19,190 nucleotides of DNA from Paraclostridium ghonii (GTDB lineage Bacteria; Bacillota; Clostridia; Peptostreptococcales; Peptostreptococcaceae): contig NZ_JAKEDR010000051.1 in NCBI RefSeq assembly GCF_023653455.1, positions 1-19,190 on the forward strand, read 5' to 3'. Every line of letters starts with the position of its first letter. Position 1 is the stretch's first letter. The position numbers were made by a program, and so were the translations under genes. Under the pieces are notes generated by a model that did not search any database, was not told where the DNA came from, and was given only the letters and a program-made list of their open reading frames with translations. Of this stretch, positions 10,247 to 18,264 are shown in pieces.

Positions 10247-11917
10247 CTATATCATAACCGTTTGTTTATATTCTCCGAACTCTTCTCTCATAACACCACA
10301 AACCTCACCTAATGTAGCATATTCTCTTACTGCATCTAGTATATATGGCATTACGTTTTCATCAGAATTACAAACTTTTCTAAGTGCTTCTAAAGCTTGT
10401 TTAACTTTATCATTGTCTCTTCTGTCTTTAAGCTCTTTTATCTTTTCTTTTTGTCTTTCCCCAACCATAGGATCAACTTTCAATAATCCTTTTGGAGCTT
10501 CTTCTTCTATTTGGAACTTATTAACTCCAACTATTATTCTTTCTTTATTTTCTATTTCTTTTTGATATCTATATGAACTATCCATTATTTCTTGTTGTAT
10601 AAATCCTTTTTCTATAGCTTGTGGTGCACCTCCTAATTCATCTATTTTTTCAATTAATATTAGTGCTTCTTTTTCTATTTGCTTAGTTAAACTCTCTACA
10701 TAATAAGAACCTGCTAGTGGATCTATACTATCTGCTACACCACTTTCATTTGCTACTATTTGTTGTGTTCTAAGTGCTACTCTTACTGAATCTTCTGTTG
10801 GAAGTGCTAGTGCCTCGTCTTTTGAATTTGTATGTAATGATTGAGTACCTCCAAGTACTGCTGCTAATGTTTGAATCGCAACTCTGACTATGTTGTTTTC
10901 AGGTTGTTGAGCTGTAAGTGTACAACCTGCTGTTTGTGTGTGGAACTTAAGTGCTTGTGATTTTGGATTAGTCGCTTTAAATCTTTCTTTCATAACTTTT
11001 GCCCATATTCTTCTTGCTGCTCTAAATTTTGAAACTTCTTCTAATAAGTTGTTGTGAGCATTAAAGAAAAATGATAATCTAGGCGCAAAATCATCTACAT
11101 TCAATCCTGCTTCTATTGCGGCATTTACATAAGCAATGCCATCAGCTAATGTGAACGCTACCTCTTGAACTGCATTAGCTCCTGCTTCTCTTATATGGTA
11201 ACCTGATATGCTTATTGTGTTCCATTTAGGAACTTCTTTTGAACAATATTCAAATATATCAGTTATTAATCTCATTGATGGTTTTACGGGGAATATGTAA
11301 GTACCTCTTGCTACATACTCTTTTAATATATCATTTTGTATAGTTCCTCTTAATTTATCAGGAGATACGCCTTGTTTTTCAGCAACTGCTATATACATTG
11401 CTAAAAGAACTGATGCTGGTGCATTTATAGTCATCGATGTAGAAACCTTATCTAGAGGTATTCCATCAAATAGTATTTCCATATCTGCTAATGAGTCTAT
11501 ACAAACTCCAACTTTTCCAACTTCTCCTTCTGATATATCATCATCTGAGTCATAACCCATTTGAGTTGGAAGGTCAAATGCTACTGAAAGACCCATTGAC
11601 CCTTGATCTATTAAATATTTATATCTTTGATTTGACTCTTCTGCTGTTGCAAATCCAGCATACATTCTCATAGTCCAAAACTTTCCTCTATACATTGTAG
11701 GCTGAACTCCCCTTGTATATGGATATTGTCCTGGATATCCTAAGTCATTTTCATAATCAACTTCTACATCTAGTGGTGTATACAGTCTTTTCATTGCTTG
11801 TCCTGTGTCAAATTCAAAGTTTTCTTTTCTTTCTGGGAATCTATCTATAGACTTATTAACTTTTCCTTCTTCCCACTTGTTAAAACTCTCTTGAATTTTT
11901 TCTTTGCTATTCGTCAT
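10247..11917 (-). CDS. Methylmalonyl-CoA mutase, large catalytic subunit
   Basis: The TIM-barrel catalytic subunit interconverts succinyl-CoA and methylmalonyl-CoA by a radical mechanism using adenosylcobalamin from the small subunit. Its 556 residues match stand-alone large subunits. Visible motifs are [20 protein letters not shown] from 65, [17 protein letters not shown] from 109, QNDILKEY from 194, KPSMR (212-216) and [12 protein letters not shown] (235-246), with His241 the expected active-site His. Arg216 corresponds to the carboxylate-binding Arg of Propionibacterium mutase, which argues for methylmalonyl-CoA over isobutyryl-CoA. The residue aligned with that enzyme's Tyr89 is Gln72, and a Met (85) replaces the common Gln in WTMRQYAG. 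The ATG at 11917 follows AGGGGG. It is the first gene after the 0.35-kb gap and probably begins its own transcript. Confidence 0.94.
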   Translation of the reverse strand: MTNSKEKIQESFNKWEEGKVNKSIDRFPERKENFEFDTGQAMKRLYTPLDVEVDYENDLGYPGQYPYTRGVQPTMYRGKFWTMRMYAGFATAEESNQRYKYLIDQGSMGLSVAFDLPTQMGYDSDDDISEGEVGKVGVCIDSLADMEILFDGIPLDKVSTSMTINAPASVLLAMYIAVAEKQGVSPDKLRGTIQNDILKEYVARGTYIFPVKPSMRLITDIFEYCSKEVPKWNTISISGYHIREAGANAVQEVAFTLADGIAYVNAAIEAGLNVDDFAPRLSFFFNAHNNLLEEVSKFRAARRIWAKVMKERFKATNPKSQALKFHTQTAGCTLTAQQPENNIVRVAIQTLAAVLGGTQSLHTNSKDEALALPTEDSVRVALRTQQIVANESGVADSIDPLAGSYYVESLTKQIEKEALILIEKIDELGGAPQAIEKGFIQQEIMDSSYRYQKEIENKERIIVGVNKFQIEEEAPKGLLKVDPMVGERQKEKIKELKDRRDNDKVKQALEALRKVCNSDENVMPYILDAVREYATLGEVCGVMREEFGEYKQTVMI

Positions 11918-12018
11918 ATGAATGCCCCCTATTCTTTACCCCTAAGTAATTGGATTTGTTTTTAGAGATTTTTATATATTAAATTGATATAATATTTTAA
12001 TAAATACCCTTGTATAAA

Positions 12019-12048
12019 ATTATTACACACATATCCGTAAGATTGCAA
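12019..12048 (-). promoter_or_regulatory. Candidate promoter for the methylmalonyl-CoA mutase operon
   Basis: On the minus strand a -35-like TTGCAA (12043-12048) and a -10-like AATAAT (12019-12024) are separated by 18 bases, about 100 bases upstream of the large-subunit start. The -35 lies within the exact palindrome GATTGCAATC (12041-12050), which could be an operator half or whole site. The evidence is base matching only. Confidence 0.45.
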
Positions 12049-12126
12049 TCGTTTTTATGCAGCTTTTATTTCAGCACATAATTCTCATGTTAAAATTTGA
12101 AATTTTCAGAAATTATTCTTGCATAC

Positions 12127-12181
12127 TGTTAAATTTTAAATTTAACATATAGATAAATTCAACGAATTTATCTATATGTTA
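12127..12181. repeat. Two overlapping inverted repeats
   Basis: The first is the 21-base palindrome TGTTAAATTT-T-AAATTTAACA (12127-12147). The second has 18-base perfect arms at 12143-12160 and 12164-12181 with a 3-base loop. They share the five bases TAACA (12143-12147), so as RNA only one can form fully at a time. Neither is followed by a clear T run, so a simple terminator of the CoA transferase transcript is possible but not typical. Confidence 0.7.
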
Positions 12182-12261
12182 TCTAAAATGTTTTATTAAC
12201 AATGCAACTATTACTTATTTTTTTTCATTATTAAAGAAAAAAATTTTTCCCATTTTTTTAC

Positions 12262-12343
12262 TTAATCATAATCCCAACTTCTAAAAATTTACCATGCCAA
12301 GATTAATCATAGTTCCATCTTCTAAAAATTTATCATGCCAAGA
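12262..12343. repeat. 41-bp tandem duplication at the 3' end of the CoA transferase gene
   Basis: The blocks 12262-12302 and 12303-12343 are direct copies agreeing at 37 of 41 positions. Because 41 is not a multiple of three, the second copy in reading order is out of frame and the protein now ends at a TAG within it. Read in the original frame, the downstream copy still gives SWHGKFLEVGIMIK followed by TAA at 12258-12260, matching SWHDKFLEDGTMI of the upstream copy. Confidence 0.85.
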
Positions 12344-13792
12344 TAAAGATTCTTTTAAGATATGTGGAGTATGTTTATATTTGCCTTCACATGCCCTATC
12401 AAAATAGTTATATAAAGCCTCTTTATAGTCTGGATGAGCACAGTTTTTTATTATTTCTTTAGCTCTTTCTTTTGGAGATAAACCTCTTAGATCTGCAACC
12501 CCTTGTTCTGTCACAATTACCATAACATCATGTTCTGTGTGATCATGGTGCGATACCATAGGAACTATACTAGATATATCTCCATTTTTAGCTATTGACT
12601 CTGTTGTAAAAATTGTTAAATATCCATTTCTAGCAAAATCTCCTGATCCCCCAATTCCATTCATCATTCTACTACCCATTATATTGGTTGAATTAACATT
12701 TCCATATATATCTACTTCTATAGCTGTGTTTATTGCTATTACACCTAACCTTCTTGCAATTTCAGGGCTATTACTTATTTCTTGAGGTCTAAGAATTAAC
12801 TTATCTTTATATTTACTAAAATTTGAATAAAAACTATCTAGTCTTTCTGGTGATATTGTCAAAGACGTTCCTGAAGCAAACTTTACTTTTCCACATTCAA
12901 TTAAGTCTATAACACTATCTTGTATTACTTCTGAATATATAACTAAATCCTCAAACTCTGATTTAACTAATCCCCCAAGAATTGCATTTGCTACACTTCC
13001 AACTCCAGATTGAAGAGGTAGTAAATTTTTTGGAAGTCTATTAGATTCTACTTCTTTTTCTAAAAATCCTATAAGATTTTTAGCCATTTTTTCTGACACA
13101 CAATCAATTGGTGCAACAGGTCTTGTTTTATCTTTTATATCGGTATATACTATTGCTGCTATTTTTTCCTTATTGCAAGTTATATAAGGAGTTCCGATCT
13201 TATCATCGGGTTTGATTAATGGTATTGGCTTTCTATTTGGAGGAACTTCTATATTATAAATATCATGTATTCCCTCTAACTCTATTGGCTGAGATGTATT
13301 TATTTCTATTATTACCTTGTCTGCACACTCTACAAATACATTAGAATTTCCTATTGATGTTGATGGAATTATATATCCTTCTTCTGTTATAGCAGTAGCT
13401 TCTATTAATGCTATATCAATTTTACCAAAGAAGCCATATTTAACCCATTGTGGTGTATGACTTAAGTGCATATCAGAATAATTTATGTTTGAATTATTTA
13501 TAGCATTTCTACAATTCGAGTTTGTTTGATACGGATATCGTCTTTTTATAACTCCAGTATCACTTAAAGCTCCATCTAATTCAGGTCCAGCAGATGCACC
13601 TGTTATCAATGTAATTCCTATATTTTCTCCATTTTTCACTCTATCAGCTAAAGCTAACGGTACTGCCTTAGGATATCCCGCTGGTGTAAATCCACTAGCC
13701 CCCACAACCATATCATCCTTAAACAATTTAGCAGCTTCTTGTGCACTCATCACTTTACTTTTTAATTCATCACATCTTAATCTTTCATTCAT
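12281..13792 (-). CDS. Acetyl/succinyl-CoA:CoA transferase (Cat1/ScpC type)
   Basis: This belongs to the acetyl-CoA hydrolase/transferase family (AarC, Cat1, ScpC). I start at the ATG at 13792, which has AGGAGG upstream; the ATG at 13810 lies before that site. The product has 503 residues, as expected (about 500-505). The predicted catalytic Glu288 lies in IYSEVIQDSVIDLIE, and the glycine-rich CoA-binding loop NGIGGSGDF is at 378-386. Family members move CoA among acetate, succinate and propionate. Beside the mutase and decarboxylase genes, a propionyl-CoA:succinate transfer is the most economical role: it would activate succinate without ATP. An acetyl-CoA donor is also possible. The last six residues (LGMVNF) come from an out-of-frame tandem duplication, a small change at a tolerant position. 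It is downstream of the transporter gene by 39 bases. Confidence 0.9.
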   Translation of the reverse strand: MNERLRCDELKSKVMSAQEAAKLFKDDMVVGASGFTPAGYPKAVPLALADRVKNGENIGITLITGASAGPELDGALSDTGVIKRRYPYQTNSNCRNAINNSNINYSDMHLSHTPQWVKYGFFGKIDIALIEATAITEEGYIIPSTSIGNSNVFVECADKVIIEINTSQPIELEGIHDIYNIEVPPNRKPIPLIKPDDKIGTPYITCNKEKIAAIVYTDIKDKTRPVAPIDCVSEKMAKNLIGFLEKEVESNRLPKNLLPLQSGVGSVANAILGGLVKSEFEDLVIYSEVIQDSVIDLIECGKVKFASGTSLTISPERLDSFYSNFSKYKDKLILRPQEISNSPEIARRLGVIAINTAIEVDIYGNVNSTNIMGSRMMNGIGGSGDFARNGYLTIFTTESIAKNGDISSIVPMVSHHDHTEHDVMVIVTEQGVADLRGLSPKERAKEIIKNCAHPDYKEALYNYFDRACEGKYKHTPHILKESLSWHDKFLEDGTMINLGMVNF

Positions 13793-13831
13793 AATTTTCC
13801 CTCCTAGCATTTTTATTTTAAAACCAAATAC

Positions 13832-15205
13832 CTACATTGGTAATTTATGAAGTATTATAGTAAAAATAACCATTCCTAAAAGCGCAAATGGGTATGTTGC
13901 TCCATAACCGGCTGCTGGCTCATCACTCCCTAAAGCTTCAACAGCTGCTCCTAATCCTGGAGTAGATGTCATACCTCCACAAATAGCCCCTGATAACATC
14001 GGCCAATTTATTTTTAATACGTATTTTCCTAAGAAGAATCCAGTTAACATACCTACAGTTCCAACTACTATCGATATAATTCCTAGATATGCGCCTGCTC
14101 CTATCATTGCATCTACAGCTTTGTATCCATATCTTAGTCCTACAATTGCTAAGAAAAAAGATAATGCAACATCTCTTATTACCCCTAACACCTTTGAATC
14201 CATTCTAAAGCTTATACTTCCAACTTTCCCTATATATCCTAAAATCAATGAACCTATTAGTACTCCTCCTGTTGATCCTAGGCTAAAGTACCCTATAAAT
14301 GGTAAATATATATTTATGTTTCCAATTATATATCCAAATGTACATGCTATTACAAAGCCTAAAATATCGAATTTACTTTCTTTTATATTTTTTGATGAAT
14401 TACTTGATTTTTTTGCATCTTCTAATTCTTTTTTGTACTGTAATTTTTCTTTTTCTACATCTATCTTAAATATTGTTGGGAAAAAATTGACCGCTAATAT
14501 AACTATTAATACCCCGAAAGGATACCCTATTGCATGACCTGCTCCAATGCTTGCTTCTGCATTTACTATGTATTGTTTTTTTATATCATTATTTAATTGA
14601 AAAGTATTTAAATCTTTTGGTATGTTTTTTACTCCTGCCATTTTCAGAAATTCTTCTTTTTCTACTAAATTCATATCGCCAAACTCTGATGCTCTCTGTG
14701 TAGCATGCCCTCTAGCAGTTTCTATTGCAGCTGCTAGACCCGGTGAACTTGTAAGTGCACCTGTATATACCCCTGATACTTCGTATGGATTTAACCCATC
14801 ACTAAATAATGTTGCTCCATAAGTTGCTGCTGCACTTGTAAACGTTATCATCATCCCCAGTATTACAAACTTTAATCCGTATTTTTTCAACACTATTCCC
14901 ATATCTTTTGCTGCCAATAATCCTACTGAACAAACAAATAATATTAAAAATATATCAAAGAAATCACTTGATACTACTCCAACTGACAACAATGCTTGTG
15001 CAGATTTAAATGCCTGAGACCCTTCTGGTATTTTTGCGGCGTATTTAAAAGCCCCCCACCCAATTATAAGTCCTGTAAATAATGCCCCCGATATCCCAAA
15101 TCTAAACTTACCAAACTTAATTTTTCCAAATATAAGACCTGTAACTATAGCTAAAAACATCAACATAAATTGGCTTAAAAATACATCTTCAAAACTAAAT
15201 CTCAT
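13832..15205 (-). CDS. AAEx-family (AspT/YidE-like) membrane transporter
   Basis: This 457-residue polytopic membrane protein is made of two repeated halves. Each half carries the hallmark Gly-x-Thr-Ser-x-Pro-Gly motif: GALTSSPGLAAA at 149-160 and GGMTSTPGLGAA at 410-421. That duplication defines the aspartate:alanine exchanger (AAEx) family, which includes AspT and the corynebacterial succinate exporter SucE1. The halves are joined by a charged linker at about 249-280. AspT-like members of about 550 residues have two TrkA-C domains in the middle; these are missing here. The start at 15205 is chosen because AGGAGG lies seven bases upstream, while the ATG at 15211 is too close to it. It precedes the CoA transferase gene and diverges from a LysR gene. 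Dicarboxylate (succinate) transport is inferred from context; the substrate is not shown by the sequence. Confidence 0.8.
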   Translation of the reverse strand: MRFSFEDVFLSQFMLMFLAIVTGLIFGKIKFGKFRFGISGALFTGLIIGWGAFKYAAKIPEGSQAFKSAQALLSVGVVSSDFFDIFLILFVCSVGLLAAKDMGIVLKKYGLKFVILGMMITFTSAAATYGATLFSDGLNPYEVSGVYTGALTSSPGLAAAIETARGHATQRASEFGDMNLVEKEEFLKMAGVKNIPKDLNTFQLNNDIKKQYIVNAEASIGAGHAIGYPFGVLIVILAVNFFPTIFKIDVEKEKLQYKKELEDAKKSSNSSKNIKESKFDILGFVIACTFGYIIGNINIYLPFIGYFSLGSTGGVLIGSLILGYIGKVGSISFRMDSKVLGVIRDVALSFFLAIVGLRYGYKAVDAMIGAGAYLGIISIVVGTVGMLTGFFLGKYVLKINWPMLSGAICGGMTSTPGLGAAVEALGSDEPAAGYGATYPFALLGMVIFTIILHKLPM

Positions 15206-15383
15206 ATGCATTCCTCCTGTTAATTTTTTAATTTACATACCTAGAAATATATGGTACTATTTGACTAAATATTTTTTTATTATTAAGAATATTCTATATG
15301 ACCCTTTAATAAATGTATAATACATAGTTTGTTATATATTAATAGCAAATTTATTATATAATCTAGGATGGTGATTTGATTAA

Positions 15384-16253
15384 ATGGAGCTTCTTCATCT
15401 TAAATATTTTCAGACTGTTGCAAAAACTCAGCATATGACTAATGCAGCTAAAAAGCTACATATTGTACAACCTGCCTTAAGCAGGGTTATTAACTCTTTA
15501 GAAAAAGAACTTGGAGTTGAATTATTTGATAGGAATGGAAAAACAATAAGTTTAAATGAAAATGGAGAGATGTTTTTAGAAACTGTAAATGAAACACTTT
15601 CAGTTTTGGAAAATGGCGTAAAAAAACTCCTTGATAGCAATAATCAGTCAACATCAGAAATCAAACTTTTAGTTTTGGCTGGATCTAACACTTTGCCTAA
15701 TTTGATTCTAGACTTTAAAAAGGTTTATCCTGAGACTACTTTTAAATTACTTCAAAATGTTAATGGAGAAATCGATTTCAAAGATTTTGATTTTTGCATA
15801 TCATCTACCTTAGATAAAGTAATTAATCCATTTTCTATAACTTTATTAGAGGAAGAATTGTTCATAGGTATTCATAATAGTCATCCTCTAGCTAGCAAAG
15901 ATTCTATATTTTTAGAAGAAATATCAAATGAGAATTTTATAAGTTTTCAATCTAATAAACCATTTAGAACTATATCTCATTCTCTTTGTCAATATGCAGG
16001 TTTTAAACCTAAAATAGTTTTTGAAAGCGATGTTCCTTACATAGTTCGTCAATTAATTGTTGCAGGACTTGGCATAAGCTTTATCCCTGAAATATCTTGG
16101 AATATTCATGAAGATGATTCTTTAAAACTTTTAAAAGTTATAGATCCTGTTTGTAAAAGATATATAAATATTTCTTGGCATCCTGATAATTATATGGGAA
16201 AGTATGCAAAAGAGTTTAGAGACTTTGCAGTTAAATATTATTCTATGCTATAA
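15384..16253 (+). CDS. LysR-family transcriptional regulator
   Basis: The product has 289 residues, a normal LysR length. The N-terminal winged HTH is clear: MELLHLKYFQTVAKTQHMTNAAKKLHIVQPALSRVINSLEKELGVELFDR over residues 1-50. A periplasmic-binding-like effector domain follows from about 90 to the end, with the typical GLGISFIPE near residue 230. The start ATG follows AGGATGGTGATT. The gene is divergent from the AAEx transporter across a 178-base region that includes the perfect palindrome AGAATATTCT (15286-15295), a possible binding site. LysR regulators usually control the divergent gene and respond to a metabolite of the pathway. A succinate or propionate-pathway inducer is a reasonable guess and no more. 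Confidence 0.93.
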   Translation: MELLHLKYFQTVAKTQHMTNAAKKLHIVQPALSRVINSLEKELGVELFDRNGKTISLNENGEMFLETVNETLSVLENGVKKLLDSNNQSTSEIKLLVLAGSNTLPNLILDFKKVYPETTFKLLQNVNGEIDFKDFDFCISSTLDKVINPFSITLLEEELFIGIHNSHPLASKDSIFLEEISNENFISFQSNKPFRTISHSLCQYAGFKPKIVFESDVPYIVRQLIVAGLGISFIPEISWNIHEDDSLKLLKVIDPVCKRYINISWHPDNYMGKYAKEFRDFAVKYYSML

Positions 16254-16319
16254 TCTATTTATTAAAGTATTAGTGTTTATATAAAATAGATTAATAACAA
16301 TATAATATAAGGTGAAATT

Positions 16320-16964
16320 ATGTTTAAAAATTTAACTAAAAAAGAAATACTGGATTTATTTAAAGATTCTAAATATGTAATAAAAAAGTATAATAAAGAA
16401 GATATAATAGCACTTGAGGGTCATCCATGTAATTCTATAGGATTAGTTTTAGATGGTGGAGTTGACATTAAAAGATTTTTACCTGGAGATAAAGTTGTTT
16501 TAATGTCTTCTTTCTCAAAAGGAAATTTGTTTGGAGAAGTCATAACTTTTTCAGATATAAACCTATATCCAGCTACAGTTGTTTCAAACTCAAAAAGCGA
16601 AATAATATTTATTGATAAATACGACTTTATAGATTTTTGCTCGAATCATAAAGATGTATTAATATCATTTTTAAATGATATTACAAACAAAATTGTTGAA
16701 CTTAATAAAACTATTAAAACCGTTTCATTTATAAGTATAAGGCAAAAAATTGCAAGCTTTTTATTAGATGAATATGAGTTACAAAAAAATAATTTTATAA
16801 AAATGCCAAAAACTAAAACTAAAATAGCAGAATCTTTAGGGGTACCTAGACCCTCTTTATCTAGAGAGTTCATAAATATGAAAAATGATAATTTAATAGA
16901 TTATACTAATGATTATGTGAAATTGCTTGATATAGAAAAACTTAGAAATATAATAACAGAGTAG
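16320..16964 (+). CDS. Crp/Fnr-family transcriptional regulator
   Basis: This is a 214-residue protein. A cNMP-binding-like beta barrel covers about 15-110 ([22 protein letters not shown], then [12 protein letters not shown]). A long dimer helix covers about 112-135. A Crp-type winged HTH with [22 protein letters not shown] lies at about 162-183. The phosphate-binding cassette lacks the Arg-Ser pair that binds cAMP in Crp. Only two cysteines are present, too few for an Fnr iron-sulphur cluster. The ligand is therefore unknown; clostridial members often respond to other metabolites or to redox signals. It begins 66 bases after the LysR gene, with AAGGTGA upstream of the ATG. Its stop lies in the terminator palindrome shared with the convergent gene. 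Confidence 0.9.
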   Translation: MFKNLTKKEILDLFKDSKYVIKKYNKEDIIALEGHPCNSIGLVLDGGVDIKRFLPGDKVVLMSSFSKGNLFGEVITFSDINLYPATVVSNSKSEIIFIDKYDFIDFCSNHKDVLISFLNDITNKIVELNKTIKTVSFISIRQKIASFLLDEYELQKNNFIKMPKTKTKIAESLGVPRPSLSREFINMKNDNLIDYTNDYVKLLDIEKLRNIITE

Positions 16965-16984
16965 GTATACCTACTCTGTTATTT
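16952..16984. terminator. Bidirectional terminator shared by convergent genes
   Basis: A perfect 32-base palindrome (arms 16952-16967 and 16968-16983) reads AATAACAGAGTAGGTA then its reverse complement. It contains the stop codon of the Crp-type gene (16962-16964) and that of the alanyl-tRNA editing gene (16979-16981, minus strand). It ends in TTTT on the plus strand and has AA-rich flanks on the other side, so it should work both ways. Confidence 0.88.
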
Positions 16985-18181
16985 TAATAAATTTTCTATT
17001 TTTATTGTTGCATAACTAAGTACTGAATCTATATTCCCATTATCTTTTCCTGCTCCTTGAGCTAAAACGCTGCTCCCTCCGCCTTTACCATCTACTAATT
17101 TTATAGCATCCTTTAACAATTCATTCATATTCAGTTTATCTAATCCTTTTGATGTGGCAAATATAAAGTTTAATTTCTCTTCATTTTTAATTACCATTAA
17201 AGCCACTGTTTTTTCATTTTCAATCAATTTAGAAACTATCTTTGATACATACTTTATATTTTCTTTTTCATATACTTTTTTAATTAAAGAAATCTCGCCT
17301 ATCTTATCTCCTTGATCTATCATTTCCTTAACTTGATATCTAGCTATTTCGCTTTCTATCTTTTTAACATATTGTAGTGCATCCTCTAAATTGTTATGTA
17401 AGTTTTTGATTCCATTTATAGCATCTTTGTCTCCACACTTTAAGTATCTACATATATCATTTAAGCAATTATCTCTTTCCATACTATAATCAATTGCTCT
17501 TTTACCTGTTAAATATTCTATTCTAGTAGCATTTCTACATTTTTCAAATCTTTTTATTTTTATCATTCTAAGAGATAGAGTTGACCTTGGATGAACTCCA
17601 CAACAAGCATTCATATCTAAATCATCTATTTTTACAACTCTTATTTGTTCATTAGTTTTAGGTAAGTCTCTTCTTAGTCTCATTTTTTTTAATTCTTTTT
17701 TATCTGGATTTAAAAACTCTGCATATATATCTCTATTTATAATTTCATTTGCAAATATTTCAGCTTCTTTAATCTGATCTTCAGTTAAAAATCCTTGTAT
17801 ATCTACAGTACTAAACTCTTTTCCTAAGTGAAATCCTACTGTATTGGCATTAAATAACTTGAAAAAGCATCCTGATAATACATGTTGCCCCAAATGTTGA
17901 TTCATGCCATCCTCTCTTTTATCCCAATCTATAAAGCATTTTACCCTATGTATTTTTATAGGTTTAGTTTTTGCAACATGATAAATTTTTCCATCTTCTT
18001 CATATACATCTATTACTTCATGAGTATCAATTTTACCTGTATCACAAAATTGACCTCCCCCACCAGGGAAAAACGCAGTTTTATCTAATTGTATATGAAA
18101 ATTAGAGTCTTTTTCTTTTATATCTATAATTTCTGCACTAAACTCTTTTATATATTGATCTTCATAATATAACTTTTCCAT
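16979..18181 (-). CDS. Alanyl-tRNA editing protein with DHHA1 domain (AlaX-like)
   Basis: It hydrolyses mischarged Ser- or Gly-tRNA(Ala) in trans and is related to the editing half of alanyl-tRNA synthetase. Its 400 residues make it a long AlaX form. The zinc-binding pair is visible as QHLGQHVLSG (His96, His100) and CCGVHP (Cys193, His197). The N-terminal FFPGGGGQFCDTG (37-49) is the conserved tRNA synthetase second additional domain motif. A coiled linker spans about 245-290. A C-terminal DHHA1 domain ends with DGKGGGSSVLAQGAGKD at about 366-382. The catalytic aminoacylation domain of AlaRS is absent. The ATG at 18181 follows AAGGAG. It is a housekeeping quality-control enzyme with no clear link to its neighbours. 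Confidence 0.9.
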   Translation of the reverse strand: MEKLYYEDQYIKEFSAEIIDIKEKDSNFHIQLDKTAFFPGGGGQFCDTGKIDTHEVIDVYEEDGKIYHVAKTKPIKIHRVKCFIDWDKREDGMNQHLGQHVLSGCFFKLFNANTVGFHLGKEFSTVDIQGFLTEDQIKEAEIFANEIINRDIYAEFLNPDKKELKKMRLRRDLPKTNEQIRVVKIDDLDMNACCGVHPRSTLSLRMIKIKRFEKCRNATRIEYLTGKRAIDYSMERDNCLNDICRYLKCGDKDAINGIKNLHNNLEDALQYVKKIESEIARYQVKEMIDQGDKIGEISLIKKVYEKENIKYVSKIVSKLIENEKTVALMVIKNEEKLNFIFATSKGLDKLNMNELLKDAIKLVDGKGGGSSVLAQGAGKDNGNIDSVLSYATIKIENLLK

Positions 18182-18221
18182 CTAATTCTCCTTTTTATTT
18201 TGATATATACAAGTATAAACT

Positions 18222-18251
18222 AAAATCCACATTTATATCAATGTGGATTTT
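18222..18251 (-). terminator. Terminator after the lipid kinase gene
   Basis: Arms AAAATCCACAT (18222-18232) and ATGTGGATTTT (18241-18251) are exact reverse complements with an 8-base loop. On the minus strand it lies 13 bases past the kinase stop and its descending arm ends in TTTT, so it should reduce read-through into the tRNA-editing gene. Confidence 0.6.
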
Positions 18252-18264
18252 AACAATTTAACTA

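Larger units (their letters stand above)
11918..12257. other. Non-coding gap between mutase operon and CoA transferase
   Basis: I find no gene here on either strand. Besides the candidate promoter it holds two overlapping inverted repeats (12127-12181) and an AT-rich remainder. I looked for a cobalamin riboswitch because the next gene is B12-dependent and saw no recognisable B12-box-like element. The remainder, 11918-12018, would be the 5' leader of the mutase transcript and shows no strong hairpin. Confidence 0.6.

Noticed and set aside
11918..12280. Cobalamin riboswitch before the B12-dependent mutase
   Set aside because: No B12-box-like element or conserved multi-stem core could be recognised in this AT-rich gap. 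A covariance-model search would be decisive.
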